From NCBI RefSeq assembly GCF_000963865.1, contig NZ_CP011071.1, positions 2,422,501 through 2,486,500 on the forward strand: 64,000 nucleotides of DNA, written 5' to 3'. The position numbers were made by a program, and so were the translations under genes. This document shows positions 1 to 8,265 of the stretch, piece after piece (within the stretch, counting starts at the first letter, position 1; each line of letters starts with the position of its first letter). The notes beneath the pieces were generated by a model. That model searched no databases, was not told the origin of the DNA, and saw only the letters and a program-made list of their open reading frames with translations. This DNA comes from Flagellimonas lutaonensis. GTDB taxonomy: Bacteria; Bacteroidota; Bacteroidia; Flavobacteriales; Flavobacteriaceae.

Positions 1-1
1 A

Positions 2-475
2 AATACCGATAACACCGATGATGTGGATTATCGTGATATCGACGACGACGACGACGGTATTGAGACCAGGGACGAAGACTTAGATCAAGACGGCAACTTT
101 GCCAACGATGATTCTGATGGGGACGGTACACCAAATTACTTGGATCCTGACCTGGGTATGACAGACGACGATGAAATAGAGGTCTTTAATGTGGTGACCC
201 CTAATGGTGATGGGGTACATGACGTACTGACCATAAGAAATATTGAAAATTATCCAAACAACACTGTAAAGATCTATAACCGATGGGGCGTACTGGTATT
301 TACGACCAGGGCCTATAACTCCTCAGGAAATGTCTTTGATGGTACCTCTGAAGGTAGGGTGACCGTTGATCAAGACAACAAGTTGCCGGTTGGTACGTAC
401 TTCTATATTATAGATTACGAAGACCTGAACGGTAACATGAAACAACTTTCTGGTTACATATACATAAACAGGTAA
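2..475 (+). CDS. 3' end of a T9SS-secreted protein with gliding-motility C-terminal domain (partial)
   Basis: Only the last ~157 codons are in the window; the frame is open to the left edge, so the start lies upstream. The visible part opens with a very Asp-rich stretch resembling calcium-binding thrombospondin type-3 repeats (DDDDDG, DSDGDGTPNYLDPD). This is followed by a domain with VVTPNGDGVHD, KIYNRWG and PVGTYFY motifs, the signature of the CHU_C/TIGR04131 gliding-motility-associated C-terminal domain. In Bacteroidota this type-B signal directs large adhesins (SprB-like) through the type IX secretion system. The next gene, 9 bp downstream, is its usual PorP/SprF partner. The family call is secure; the function of the missing N-terminal part is unknown. 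Confidence 0.9.
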   Translation, partial: NTDNTDDVDYRDIDDDDDGIETRDEDLDQDGNFANDDSDGDGTPNYLDPDLGMTDDDEIEVFNVVTPNGDGVHDVLTIRNIENYPNNTVKIYNRWGVLVFTTRAYNSSGNVFDGTSEGRVTVDQDNKLPVGTYFYIIDYEDLNGNMKQLSGYIYINR

Positions 476-484
476 ATGTAGATA

Positions 485-1441
485 ATGGTTTTGGATAAGA
501 GTTATAAAAACAAAATGCTTGCGCCCATTGCGGCGGTATTGATGTTGATGGCGGGGATCGCTTATGCCCAGCAAGATGCACAGTACACGCAATATATGTA
601 CAACACGGTGAGTGTAAACCCCGGTTATGCCGGTTCAAGGGGCCATATGAGCATTGCGGGCCTGTATAGGGCACAATGGGTTGGCCTCGAAGGTGCGCCC
701 GTTACACAAACGCTTAACATACATACACCTTTAGGGTATCGTGGAGTCGGCCTAGGCCTTTCATTTGTCAATGATGAGATAGGGCCAACCTCCGAAACTT
801 ACTTTGATGTTGATTTCTCGTATACCATCCAGACCAGCCTTGAAGGGCGTTTAAGTTTCGGTTTAAAGGCCAGTGCACATCTATTGAATGTTGACTTCTC
901 CAAATTGAACCAAGATTTTGGCCAGGGCAACGACCCCATTTTGCAGAATAATATTGACAATCAATTTTCACCTAACATCGGAGCTGGGGTCTATTACCAT
1001 ACACAACGGTTTTACGCTGGATTGTCGGTTCCAAGGTTTTTGGAGACAGAACATTTTCAAGAAGGTACAAACCCAACCACGGCAAAGGAACAAATGAATT
1101 TCTATTTCATTACCGGCTACGTATGGGACCTAAATCCGTTTTTAAAGTTTAAACCGGCTCTTTTGACCAAAGCAGTTCAAGGGGCCCCGCTTCAGGTTGA
1201 TGTTTCTGCCAATTTTCTTTTTGATGAAAAGTTTATTTTAGGGGCTGCCTATCGTTGGGATGCTGCATTCAGTGGAATGGTCGGTTTTAGATTGTCAGAT
1301 GAGTTCTTAATTGGTTTGGCCTATGACCGAGAAATTACAGATTTGGGATCTGCTTCATTCAACGACGGTTCGTTTGAGATTATTCTTCGGTATGACTTCA
1401 TACGATCCTTGAGCAACCTCAAGTCTCCCCGTTTTTTCTAA
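485..1441 (+). CDS. PorP/SprF family type IX secretion membrane protein
   Basis: 318-residue protein with an N-terminal signal peptide (hydrophobic core around residues 12-26, ending AYA-QQ). The mature start QQDAQYTQYMYN and the following VNPGYAGSRG are typical of the PorP/SprF family (TIGR03519), outer-membrane beta-barrels. They pair with secreted proteins carrying the CHU_C C-terminal domain and are needed for delivery of those proteins to the surface. The C-terminus (IILRYDFI plus a short tail ending in FF) fits a barrel end. It lies 9 bp after the adhesin-like gene, so both are probably one transcript. The first Met is used; no alternative precedes the signal peptide. Confidence 0.93.
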   Translation: MVLDKSYKNKMLAPIAAVLMLMAGIAYAQQDAQYTQYMYNTVSVNPGYAGSRGHMSIAGLYRAQWVGLEGAPVTQTLNIHTPLGYRGVGLGLSFVNDEIGPTSETYFDVDFSYTIQTSLEGRLSFGLKASAHLLNVDFSKLNQDFGQGNDPILQNNIDNQFSPNIGAGVYYHTQRFYAGLSVPRFLETEHFQEGTNPTTAKEQMNFYFITGYVWDLNPFLKFKPALLTKAVQGAPLQVDVSANFLFDEKFILGAAYRWDAAFSGMVGFRLSDEFLIGLAYDREITDLGSASFNDGSFEIILRYDFIRSLSNLKSPRFF

Positions 1442-1517
1442 CTTTTGCTTATCGTACCATAGGTTTTTATTAGGATAAAGTCTGCCATTGTGGGCTAAAG
1501 ATTTATATTTTTAGACC

Positions 1518-2048
1518 ATGAAAGAAGAAAATGTAATATTGGTTGATCGGAATGATAACCCTATCGGTCTTATGCCTAAAATGGAAGCCCATGAAAAAGC
1601 ATTGTTGCATAGGGCGTTTTCGGTTTTTGTTATGAATGATAAGGGGCAAACAATGCTTCAACAAAGAGCGGCGGATAAGTATCACTCTCCATTGCTATGG
1701 ACAAACACCTGCTGCAGCCACCAGCGAGAGGGTGAAACCAATATCGAGGCTGGAAAAAGGCGCCTACGGGAGGAAATGGGGTTTGAGACCGAATTGAAAG
1801 AGCTATTCTCATTCATTTACAAGGCACCTTTTGACAATGGCCTGACAGAGCATGAACTCGACCATGTAATGATGGGCCGTTTTAACGGAACCCCAAACAT
1901 CAATCCAGATGAGGTGGCTGATTGGAAATGGATGTATCCTGAAGAAATAAAGACGGATATAGAAAAATCTCCCGAAAAGTACACCGCTTGGTTTAAGATA
2001 ATCTTTGATAGGTTTTATGACCATCTCATAAAAACCACTGCAAAATGA
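1518..2048 (+). CDS. idi: Isopentenyl-diphosphate delta-isomerase, type 1
   Basis: Interconverts isopentenyl and dimethylallyl diphosphate, feeding isoprenoid, quinone and carotenoid synthesis in the cytosol. The 176-residue length is normal for type 1 enzymes. The Nudix-fold landmarks are visible: WTNTCCSH at 61-68 (Cys66 is the expected catalytic cysteine, His68 a metal ligand), REEMGF at 84-89, and E111/E113 in EHELDHV corresponding to the second catalytic/metal Glu pair. It overlaps the next gene by ATGA (4 bp), so translation is probably coupled. The carotenoid genes crtI/crtB/crtZ lie about 60 kb away in the same window, so isoprenoid supply and use are not in one operon. Confidence 0.96.
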   Translation: MKEENVILVDRNDNPIGLMPKMEAHEKALLHRAFSVFVMNDKGQTMLQQRAADKYHSPLLWTNTCCSHQREGETNIEAGKRRLREEMGFETELKELFSFIYKAPFDNGLTEHELDHVMMGRFNGTPNINPDEVADWKWMYPEEIKTDIEKSPEKYTAWFKIIFDRFYDHLIKTTAK

Positions 2049-2452
2049 AGGTGAAGGTTAGCAGAAAGGCCCATTTTAATGCCGCACACCGGTTGTACAG
2101 ACCTGATTGGACTTTCGAAAAAAACCAAGAGGTTTTTGGTAGGTGCAACAACCCAAATTATCATGGCCACAACTATGAACTGATAGTGAGCGTAACAGGT
2201 GAAATCGACCAAGAGACCGGATATGTGATGGACATGAAGAAGCTGAAAGACCTTATAAAGGCACATGTTGAAGAAGCCTTTGACCATAAGAATCTTAATG
2301 AGGACGTTCCAGAGTTCAAAAACTTAAACCCAACAGCAGAAAACATTGCCGTTGTGATTTTCGATAAATTACGACCACATATTGGTAATAGTAAAGAATT
2401 AGAAATTGTTTTGTACGAAACTTCTCGTAATTTTGTCACTTATAATGGATGA
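2045..2452 (+). CDS. 6-pyruvoyl-tetrahydropterin synthase / QueD family protein
   Basis: 135-residue T-fold enzyme. Zinc-binding histidines are visible at H15 (FNAAHRL) and H40/H42 (YHGHNY), with Cys34 in CNNPNYHG as the probable nucleophile and the D80-H81 and E125 residues expected for substrate binding and catalysis. In bacteria this family usually makes 6-carboxytetrahydropterin for queuosine (QueD); some members act in pterin synthesis, and the sequence alone does not decide between them. The start codon overlaps the idi stop by 4 bp. No other queuosine gene is in the window. Confidence 0.9.
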   Translation: MKVKVSRKAHFNAAHRLYRPDWTFEKNQEVFGRCNNPNYHGHNYELIVSVTGEIDQETGYVMDMKKLKDLIKAHVEEAFDHKNLNEDVPEFKNLNPTAENIAVVIFDKLRPHIGNSKELEIVLYETSRNFVTYNG

Positions 2453-2521
2453 AAATTAGACTTTCAAAACTGTCACTTATAATTACTGGTAATGGTTTTG
2501 CAACCTAACACCAAATAGATA

Positions 2522-3484
2522 ATGTATCCTTTACAATTTGAGCCAATTTTAAAAGAACATTTGTGGGGTGGTACAAAGCTTCGCGACGTTTTAGGGAAAA
2601 ATATAAAAAGTGAAACTACTGGAGAGAGTTGGGAAGTTTCGGCCGTAGAGGGCGATATTTCAATCGTTTCCAACGGTTCTGAAAAGGGTAGGTCGTTACA
2701 AGACTTGATAAATGAGAATCCAGAAGCCCTCATGGGAAAACAGGTTCACGAGCGTTTTGGATATGAGTTTCCAATACTTATAAAATTTATTGATGCTAAA
2801 CTGGACCTGTCAATTCAATTGCACCCAAATGATGAATTGGCCAAGGCACGCCATAATTCCTTCGGAAAAACTGAAATGTGGTATGTTATGGATGCCGACC
2901 CGGGCGCCCAATTGATTGTAGGATTCAATAGAGATGTTGGGAGGGAGGAATGTATTAAAAGCCTTGAAGACAACACTCTTTTAGAGCTACTGAACTATGA
3001 ACCCGTGTCTGAGGGTAATACCTTTTTTATCAACACGGGTAAAATTCATGCCATTGGTGCAGGGGTGCTGCTTGCCGAGATTCAGCAGACCTCAGATGTA
3101 ACATACCGCGTCTATGATTTCAACCGACGGGATAAAAACGGTCAATTACGGGAGTTGCATACCGATTTGGCGATAGATGCCATTGACTACCGTAAAAAAG
3201 ATGATTTCAAGGTCTCCTATCCCACAAACAAAAATGAGGTCAATCAAATGGTTGATTGCCCCTATTTTAAGACCAATTTCTTGAATTTAGACCAAGAACT
3301 GCATCAAGATTTATCGGAACGGGATACGTTTACGATTTATATGTGTGTCTCTGGCAAGGCCACTGTTTCAAACGGGCATGGTACGGCCTCTCTCGAAAAA
3401 GGCCAAACGGTTCTATTGCCCGCGGCAAGCCGGTCTGTACAAATTGATACCACTGGTGCCAAACTTTTGGAAGTGACAATTTAA
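2522..3484 (+). CDS. manA: Mannose-6-phosphate isomerase, class I
   Basis: Interconverts mannose 6-phosphate and fructose 6-phosphate, linking glycolysis to GDP-mannose and polysaccharide synthesis. The 320 residues match the short bacterial class I enzymes. The cupin-fold zinc ligands are visible: Q99 and H101 in SIQLHPNDE, E118 in GKTEMWYV and H176 in NTGKIHAIGAG. The N-terminus LQFEPILKEHLWGGTKL is the conserved opening of the family. A 69-bp gap separates it from the pterin gene, and the promoter of the next small gene lies across its stop codon. Confidence 0.95.
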   Translation: MYPLQFEPILKEHLWGGTKLRDVLGKNIKSETTGESWEVSAVEGDISIVSNGSEKGRSLQDLINENPEALMGKQVHERFGYEFPILIKFIDAKLDLSIQLHPNDELAKARHNSFGKTEMWYVMDADPGAQLIVGFNRDVGREECIKSLEDNTLLELLNYEPVSEGNTFFINTGKIHAIGAGVLLAEIQQTSDVTYRVYDFNRRDKNGQLRELHTDLAIDAIDYRKKDDFKVSYPTNKNEVNQMVDCPYFKTNFLNLDQELHQDLSERDTFTIYMCVSGKATVSNGHGTASLEKGQTVLLPAASRSVQIDTTGAKLLEVTI

Positions 3485-3495
3485 TTTTACCTTTG
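3466..3495 (+). promoter_or_regulatory. Bacteroidota-type promoter for the small gene at 3510
   Basis: TTTG at 3466-3469, an 18-bp spacer, then TACCTTTG at 3488-3495, matching the Bacteroidota consensus (TTTG, 17-23 bp, TAnnTTTG). The -33 element lies inside the end of manA. The predicted transcript starts about 10 nt before the ATG at 3510. Confidence 0.7.
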
Positions 3496-3509
3496 CCAAA
3501 AATATAGAT

Positions 3510-3782
3510 ATGGCAAGTGTACGTGAATTAAAGAAGGATATCAATTTCGTTTTGGGCGACATCATCGAGGCTGTTTACATTTGGGAAGCCGAAACCGATA
3601 GTAAAGACTCCAAAGAAGGTACCGCCATTATCGATAAGGCGATAGCCACATTCGATGACCTTATGCAAAAAGTCAACGAAAAAGGGGTTGAAAAGCCCAA
3701 AGAACACTTCAAAAAAGTTAGGGCAGAGCTAGAGAAAAAGGCTACCGAACTTGTCGAGCAGCTCAATAAGCTGTACAAATAA
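3510..3782 (+). CDS. Conserved small alpha-helical protein of unknown function
   Basis: 90 residues, without signal peptide or membrane segment. It is rich in Lys and Glu and apparently all-helical; the second half (KEHFKKVRAELEKKATELVEQLNKLYK region) has heptad-like spacing suggesting a coiled coil. I do not recognise a named domain. Its own clear promoter directly upstream and its clean end 3 bp from the convergent neighbour support it as a real gene. It is probably a cytosolic protein conserved in flavobacteria. Confidence 0.8.
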   Translation: MASVRELKKDINFVLGDIIEAVYIWEAETDSKDSKEGTAIIDKAIATFDDLMQKVNEKGVEKPKEHFKKVRAELEKKATELVEQLNKLYK

Positions 3783-3785
3783 AAA

Positions 3786-4484
3786 CTACTTTATAGATTG
3801 TACATAAGCGTTCAGGGCGCGACCATACTTTGATTGCGCCACTTCGGGCACCAATGCCCTGTTGATTGAGTCAAGGTACTTCGGATTGGCATCTGAGGCC
3901 TCGTGCAATGCCAAATACGGGGTCACATATGAGTCTGGGTTGTTCAAGGCAAAGTTTAAGACGTAGCGGTATTTTGAAATGATGTTTCTGTTGCTCAGTT
4001 CGACAATGGAGTCGAATGCCACAGAATCGTTTTGAATTTCTTGGCTCAGACCGGCACGTTTCAACTCCAATTCCCTCTTGTTGAATTTCGACAGCATCTC
4101 TAAGCACTTACTGTAGGATTCATGACTTGCAGAACCAGAAATTTCGGGTAATGCATCAAAGGTGTTCCATTTGGTCTTTATGAAGATTTCACTGGGTTCA
4201 CCGAAAAAGGTAATGCGGTCGTTGATATCATTGTTGTCGGCCTTTTTTAGATAGAGATAGAAAAGTTGTGGACTTTCAATTTCATGGGAGAATGTAAAAG
4301 ACCCGTCTCCCCGAAGTTCGAGCGAATCGATAGTGGCCAAGGTAGAATCTTTTATGTGCTGCAAATAAAGCGTTCCCTTTTTCAAACCATCTATGGTGCC
4401 AGATACGGTCATGGTTTTTTCCGATTTCCCTCCACAAGAAACCAAAAAAAGTATTAGGGTAAATGCTGCTATATATCTTTTCAT
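3786..4484 (-). CDS. DUF4369-type lipoprotein
   Basis: 232 residues with a lipoprotein signal peptide (LFLVSCGG, lipidated Cys17). The segment after the signal (TVSGTIDGLKKGTLYLQHIKDSTLATIDSLELRGDGSFTF pattern) is the beta-rich DUF4369 domain, which in other Bacteroidota proteins precedes a thioredoxin-like AhpC/TSA domain. Here the thioredoxin part is absent and replaced by a helical C-terminal half. It is probably anchored in the outer or inner membrane facing the periplasm; function unknown. It is 42 bp downstream of the DUF819 gene on the same strand and likely shares its transcript. Confidence 0.82.
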   Translation of the reverse strand: MKRYIAAFTLILFLVSCGGKSEKTMTVSGTIDGLKKGTLYLQHIKDSTLATIDSLELRGDGSFTFSHEIESPQLFYLYLKKADNNDINDRITFFGEPSEIFIKTKWNTFDALPEISGSASHESYSKCLEMLSKFNKRELELKRAGLSQEIQNDSVAFDSIVELSNRNIISKYRYVLNFALNNPDSYVTPYLALHEASDANPKYLDSINRALVPEVAQSKYGRALNAYVQSIK

Positions 4485-4526
4485 ATCCTGAAATTGTGGC
4501 GCAAATATCTGAAAGATTTTTGTTTT

Positions 4527-5789
4527 TCAAACATGGGAAGCCACTTCCATCAGAAGGGCACTGATATAGGCACCTGCGGTACCCACCACATAACCGAAAA
4601 CCGCCAATAGAACGCCCACAGAGGTAAGCGAAGGGTGAAACTCTGCTGCCACTACCGGGGCCGATGCCGCACCACCAACGTTTGCCTGACTGCCAACAGC
4701 CAAGAAAAAATAGGGGGCCTTGATCAGTTTGGCCACCAAAATCAACAATCCTGCGTGGATAGCGATCCAAATAAATCCTATGGCGAGCAAACCGGGGTTT
4801 TCAAATACCTTGCTCAGGTCTATTTTCATGCCTATGGTGGCAACCAGTACATAGATGAACACACCACCAATTTTACTGGCACCGGCCCCTTCGTAGTTTT
4901 TGGCCTTGGTAAATGAAAGGCCTATGCCAATGGCCGTGGCCGTGACCACCATCCACAGAAATTTTGAACCCAGTGATGACAATGCCTTTTGCTTATTTCT
5001 GATCACCTCAAAGTTGTCTTGCAAGAATTGTGAAAAGTGCTCGCCAACAAAATGTGCGATTCCCACACCTGCAAAGGCAAAAAACAGCAACATGACCAAA
5101 TCGTGCAGCGAGGTAACGCGTGCTATTCGTGCGGTATATTCTGAAACCTTTACCTTGAGTGCCTCTATCGATGAATTATCGGCCTTGAGCCAACGGTCTA
5201 TTTTGTTTGAACGACCGATTCCCAAAAGTAAAAGAGCCATCCATACATTGGCCATAAAAACATCGACCAATACCATATTGCCAAATTTTTCAGGATTGTA
5301 CTGAAAAATTTCGAGCATGGCAGCTTGGTTGGCACCACCCCCGATCCAACTGCCCGCAATGGTCGATAAGCCGCGCCAAACCGCATCAGGCCCAGCGCCA
5401 CCAACAGTTTCCGGTGAAAAGATGGAAATGATCAATATCGCTATCGGGCCACCAATTATGATACCTAGGGTGCCGGTAAAAAACATGATGAGCGCCTTTG
5501 AACCCAAATTGATGATGGCCTTAAGATCAATGCTCAGGGTCATAAGAATCAATGCCGCAGGCAATAGGTATCGGCTGGCAACATAGTAAAGGTTTGATTC
5601 CTTTTCACTCACCAAACCTGTACTGGTAAGTACAGCCGGCAATAAGTAGCACATGAGCACAGCGGGCACAATGGCATAGAACTTTTTCCAAAAGCCTGTT
5701 TTTATGGAAGAGGTGTAAAAGACAAACCCGAGACAAAGGGCCAGCAGCCCAAAAATGACCGTATCATCGGTCAGTGGTAGTTGGTTCAT
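4527..5789 (-). CDS. DUF819 family integral membrane protein
   Basis: 420 residues with about ten or more hydrophobic segments distributed along the whole length, and the conserved glycine-rich stretches of the DUF819 family (GSWIGGGANQAAM near residues 147-159 and GSQANVGGAASAPVVAA near the end). These two repeats resemble the discontinuous substrate-binding loops of transporters, and the family is thought to be a secondary transporter of unknown substrate. It has its own -7 element at 5807-5814. Confidence 0.88.
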   Translation of the reverse strand: MNQLPLTDDTVIFGLLALCLGFVFYTSSIKTGFWKKFYAIVPAVLMCYLLPAVLTSTGLVSEKESNLYYVASRYLLPAALILMTLSIDLKAIINLGSKALIMFFTGTLGIIIGGPIAILIISIFSPETVGGAGPDAVWRGLSTIAGSWIGGGANQAAMLEIFQYNPEKFGNMVLVDVFMANVWMALLLLGIGRSNKIDRWLKADNSSIEALKVKVSEYTARIARVTSLHDLVMLLFFAFAGVGIAHFVGEHFSQFLQDNFEVIRNKQKALSSLGSKFLWMVVTATAIGIGLSFTKAKNYEGAGASKIGGVFIYVLVATIGMKIDLSKVFENPGLLAIGFIWIAIHAGLLILVAKLIKAPYFFLAVGSQANVGGAASAPVVAAEFHPSLTSVGVLLAVFGYVVGTAGAYISALLMEVASHV

Positions 5790-5806
5790 TTTGGTGGGTG
5801 TTTTTC

Positions 5807-5814
5807 CAAATATA
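5807..5814 (-). promoter_or_regulatory. -7 element of the DUF819 gene promoter
   Basis: Reads TATATTTG on the minus strand, an exact TAnnTTTG match 17 bp before the ATG at 5789. No convincing -33 TTTG is seen at the expected distance. Confidence 0.5.
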
Positions 5815-5828
5815 GAAAAAACCGGTGG

Positions 5829-8027
5829 CTAGATGTTCAGCCAGTACGTAAGCTTCAAATTGATGGATCTGTTTCTCGGCATAAAGGTATTGACAAAGTA
5901 GTTGTCGTTGTAGACGATGAACAAGTCTGAAAGCGGCGCAAACCGCCATTGAAGCCTTGAATTGAAGCCTAGGTTGTCGCGCTGGTTGCTGTACTGAATC
6001 AACGTTGACCAAAAGACCGATTTGTTAAATGTGACATCGATTCTAGGGCTGAGCAACCATATATCGGCGCTCGAATAGGGACTTGGCAGCTCTAAACGGT
6101 CATATTGTGCCTCAAGCCTGAGATTGAAACGCGGTTGCAATCGCAAATTGCCAGACAGCTCGAGTGAATAGCGGTTGCCATTGAAAAAGCCCCCGATCTC
6201 GGGTTCTATCGAATACGAGAACGCTTTTCTTCGGTCAGAACGAAATTCTGCCCCGAACGAGGTAAAATGGTAACCTTGGTTGGCAGGCAAGGGCACTGCA
6301 TTATCCTTACCGGTGGGCTCAAATTCGTCGGTCAAGAAAATATATTGGTACGATAGGCCGGCTTCCATTTCTGAAAGGTTGTTGAATTCTGCTCCCCATC
6401 CGAAATTTATGCGGCGGTCGGTGTTTTGAAAATCAAGTTTGGGCCTCCAGACATAAACCGAAAAGAGCTCAAAACCATGGTTGTTTATTTTTTTTTGACT
6501 TGGCCAAAAGGTTCTGCTGAGGTTCAAAGCGCCCTTAACAATGTCTTTTCTTGGAATAAAGCCGAGGTCTGAGGTAAATTCTTCATCTACATACACCATA
6601 TCTACGAACGCACCATACTTTCTCGAATTATACCCGGTAAAGGCCCCCAACGAATAATTGCCCTCGCTATCGTTCGGTTGAAACGATTTATGGCCATAAA
6701 ACTTACCGATCCAAGTATTGTCTTTAGAGGCAAGATTGTAATCAATGCCCACTACACGGTTGTATTCCTCAGATTCATCGACATAGTCGGGGGCATTGAA
6801 GGTTTGCCTATTGATGAAGAACATACCGATGTTCGAACGTGCGAAAACCCTTTGTTGCAAACTAAGCATCATGTTGTTGTTAGAGGCAATCTCGTTGGCC
6901 GCATCTTCTTCTGTCTGAATGTTCAAAAAGCCCAATCTAAGATTGTTGTTGATTTTCCCGCTTAAACGCAGCCCAGCAATTATGGGGTTTTCGATGGTAT
7001 TTCCATCGACATCCTCTGCGATGCCGATACGCCTCGAAAAGAATGGGTTGGCATCACGGCCGCCACCGAAATTTCCGAAAAGGTCGTTGTTATCGATAAA
7101 GAACTGTCGCCTTTCTGGCAGTCTTACCTCAAATCGTGTCAAATTGGTAAAGAAATTGTCAACTTCTACCTGTGAAAAATCAGGATTTACGGTAATGTCA
7201 AGGTTCATTGAATTGCCAATGGCCACCTTGGCATCGCCACCCACTTTGACCGTGTTGGTACTCTCATCGATTTCGAAATCCTTACCAGAAAAACCATTGA
7301 TATAGGGGATAATGGTCAGTGGGGTACGCGATTTGCCCAACGGTTTTTCAAATACCATATCGCCCATGAACGCCAAATTGAATATGAGTTGGTTCTGCGG
7401 AATTCTGACCCAGGTACTTCTCTCGTTTGCCTGCATGTCAAAACGGTAGCTGTTGAACCTCCATTTTGTCTCTCCTTCACGAAACTTAAATGAGGTAAGG
7501 GGTATGGCGATCTCTGCGGTGTAGTAATTATCGTATATTTTCGATTCGCCTTTCCATTTTACATCCCACGAAGTGGTAAACCCACGCAAATCGGACCCAC
7601 CACCGGTGATCAATGCCTCTCGCCGAACGCCAAGGGGGTTGATGCCAAAGAGAAAGGCATTTGTACCGTCGTTAAAAGTGTCAAATAGCAAACTGATGTT
7701 GTCGTTGCCGCCGGCCCTAAAGTCTCTTTGGAGAGAGGGTATGATATAATCTTTACCCTGTGTATCCATTCGAATGCCCAAATACAGATTTTTGTCATCG
7801 TACATCATTTTTATGTCGGTCTTTTGGGTGGCCGCAATGGAATCCGTTGGAAAATATTGATGGAAGTCATGGGCACTTTCGGCTTGTTGCCAGGCAGGTT
7901 CGTCCAAAATGCCATCAATTCGAACGGGTTCAGAAATGTACTTGACAACGAACGATTTTGTGGTTTCTTGGGCGGTAAGGTTTATAAAAAAAAATAGAAA
8001 GGGTAGGTAGGCGTATTTTCTTGCCAT
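5829..8027 (-). CDS. DUF5916 outer-membrane protein with CBM9-like N-terminal domain
   Basis: 732 residues with a signal peptide (cleavage near LTAQE). The N-terminal ~200 residues (VRIDGILDEPAWQQAE, then DDKNLYLGIRMD) match the carbohydrate-binding family 9-like fold. The rest is the DUF5916 region, whose alternating aromatic/polar strands and final LTYWLNI suggest an outer-membrane beta-barrel. The family is common in Bacteroidota; the ligand is unknown and polysaccharide or protein binding is inference. A TAAATTTG element lies 25 bp before the start. Confidence 0.9.
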   Translation of the reverse strand: MARKYAYLPFLFFFINLTAQETTKSFVVKYISEPVRIDGILDEPAWQQAESAHDFHQYFPTDSIAATQKTDIKMMYDDKNLYLGIRMDTQGKDYIIPSLQRDFRAGGNDNISLLFDTFNDGTNAFLFGINPLGVRREALITGGGSDLRGFTTSWDVKWKGESKIYDNYYTAEIAIPLTSFKFREGETKWRFNSYRFDMQANERSTWVRIPQNQLIFNLAFMGDMVFEKPLGKSRTPLTIIPYINGFSGKDFEIDESTNTVKVGGDAKVAIGNSMNLDITVNPDFSQVEVDNFFTNLTRFEVRLPERRQFFIDNNDLFGNFGGGRDANPFFSRRIGIAEDVDGNTIENPIIAGLRLSGKINNNLRLGFLNIQTEEDAANEIASNNNMMLSLQQRVFARSNIGMFFINRQTFNAPDYVDESEEYNRVVGIDYNLASKDNTWIGKFYGHKSFQPNDSEGNYSLGAFTGYNSRKYGAFVDMVYVDEEFTSDLGFIPRKDIVKGALNLSRTFWPSQKKINNHGFELFSVYVWRPKLDFQNTDRRINFGWGAEFNNLSEMEAGLSYQYIFLTDEFEPTGKDNAVPLPANQGYHFTSFGAEFRSDRRKAFSYSIEPEIGGFFNGNRYSLELSGNLRLQPRFNLRLEAQYDRLELPSPYSSADIWLLSPRIDVTFNKSVFWSTLIQYSNQRDNLGFNSRLQWRFAPLSDLFIVYNDNYFVNTFMPRNRSINLKLTYWLNI

Positions 8028-8051
8028 TTGGCAGTATTTGAATTAGTCGCC

Positions 8052-8059
8052 CAAATTTA
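8052..8059 (-). promoter_or_regulatory. -7 element of the DUF5916 gene promoter
   Basis: TAAATTTG on the minus strand, exact TAnnTTTG. A TTTG lies 25 bp upstream (8085-8088), slightly beyond the usual spacing. Confidence 0.5.
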
Positions 8060-8091
8060 AGGGTTAGTAACGTTAAAAAAATGTCAAAAAA

Positions 8092-8265
8092 TCACTCTTT
8101 TTCAGTGCTCTTTTTTTTCGGGGCCCTATTTGCTTCTTTAAGGCTTTTCATCAACATCCATTCAATTTGGCCATTGATGCTACGAAACTCATCGGCGGCC
8201 CATTTTTCAATGGCCTTCAACATGTCTTCGTTCAACCGTAGCGCAAATGCTTTTTTTTTACCCAT
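8092..8265 (-). CDS. Arc-type ribbon-helix-helix protein
   Basis: 57 residues when started at the Met beginning GKKKAFALRLNED. An upstream Met at 8298 is possible, but its extra 11 residues (SKHSQNSSSP) are unlike the family. The pattern KAFALRLNEDMLKAIEKWAADEFRS then INGQIEWML is the beta-strand/helix/helix of Arc/MetJ DNA-binding proteins; the C-terminus is a basic tail. The start overlaps the end of the hydrolase gene by 8 bp. It is the last gene of the SPFH operon and may autoregulate it (inference). RHH proteins also occur as antitoxins, but no toxin-like partner is visible. Confidence 0.82.
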   Translation of the reverse strand: MGKKKAFALRLNEDMLKAIEKWAADEFRSINGQIEWMLMKSLKEANRAPKKKSTEKE

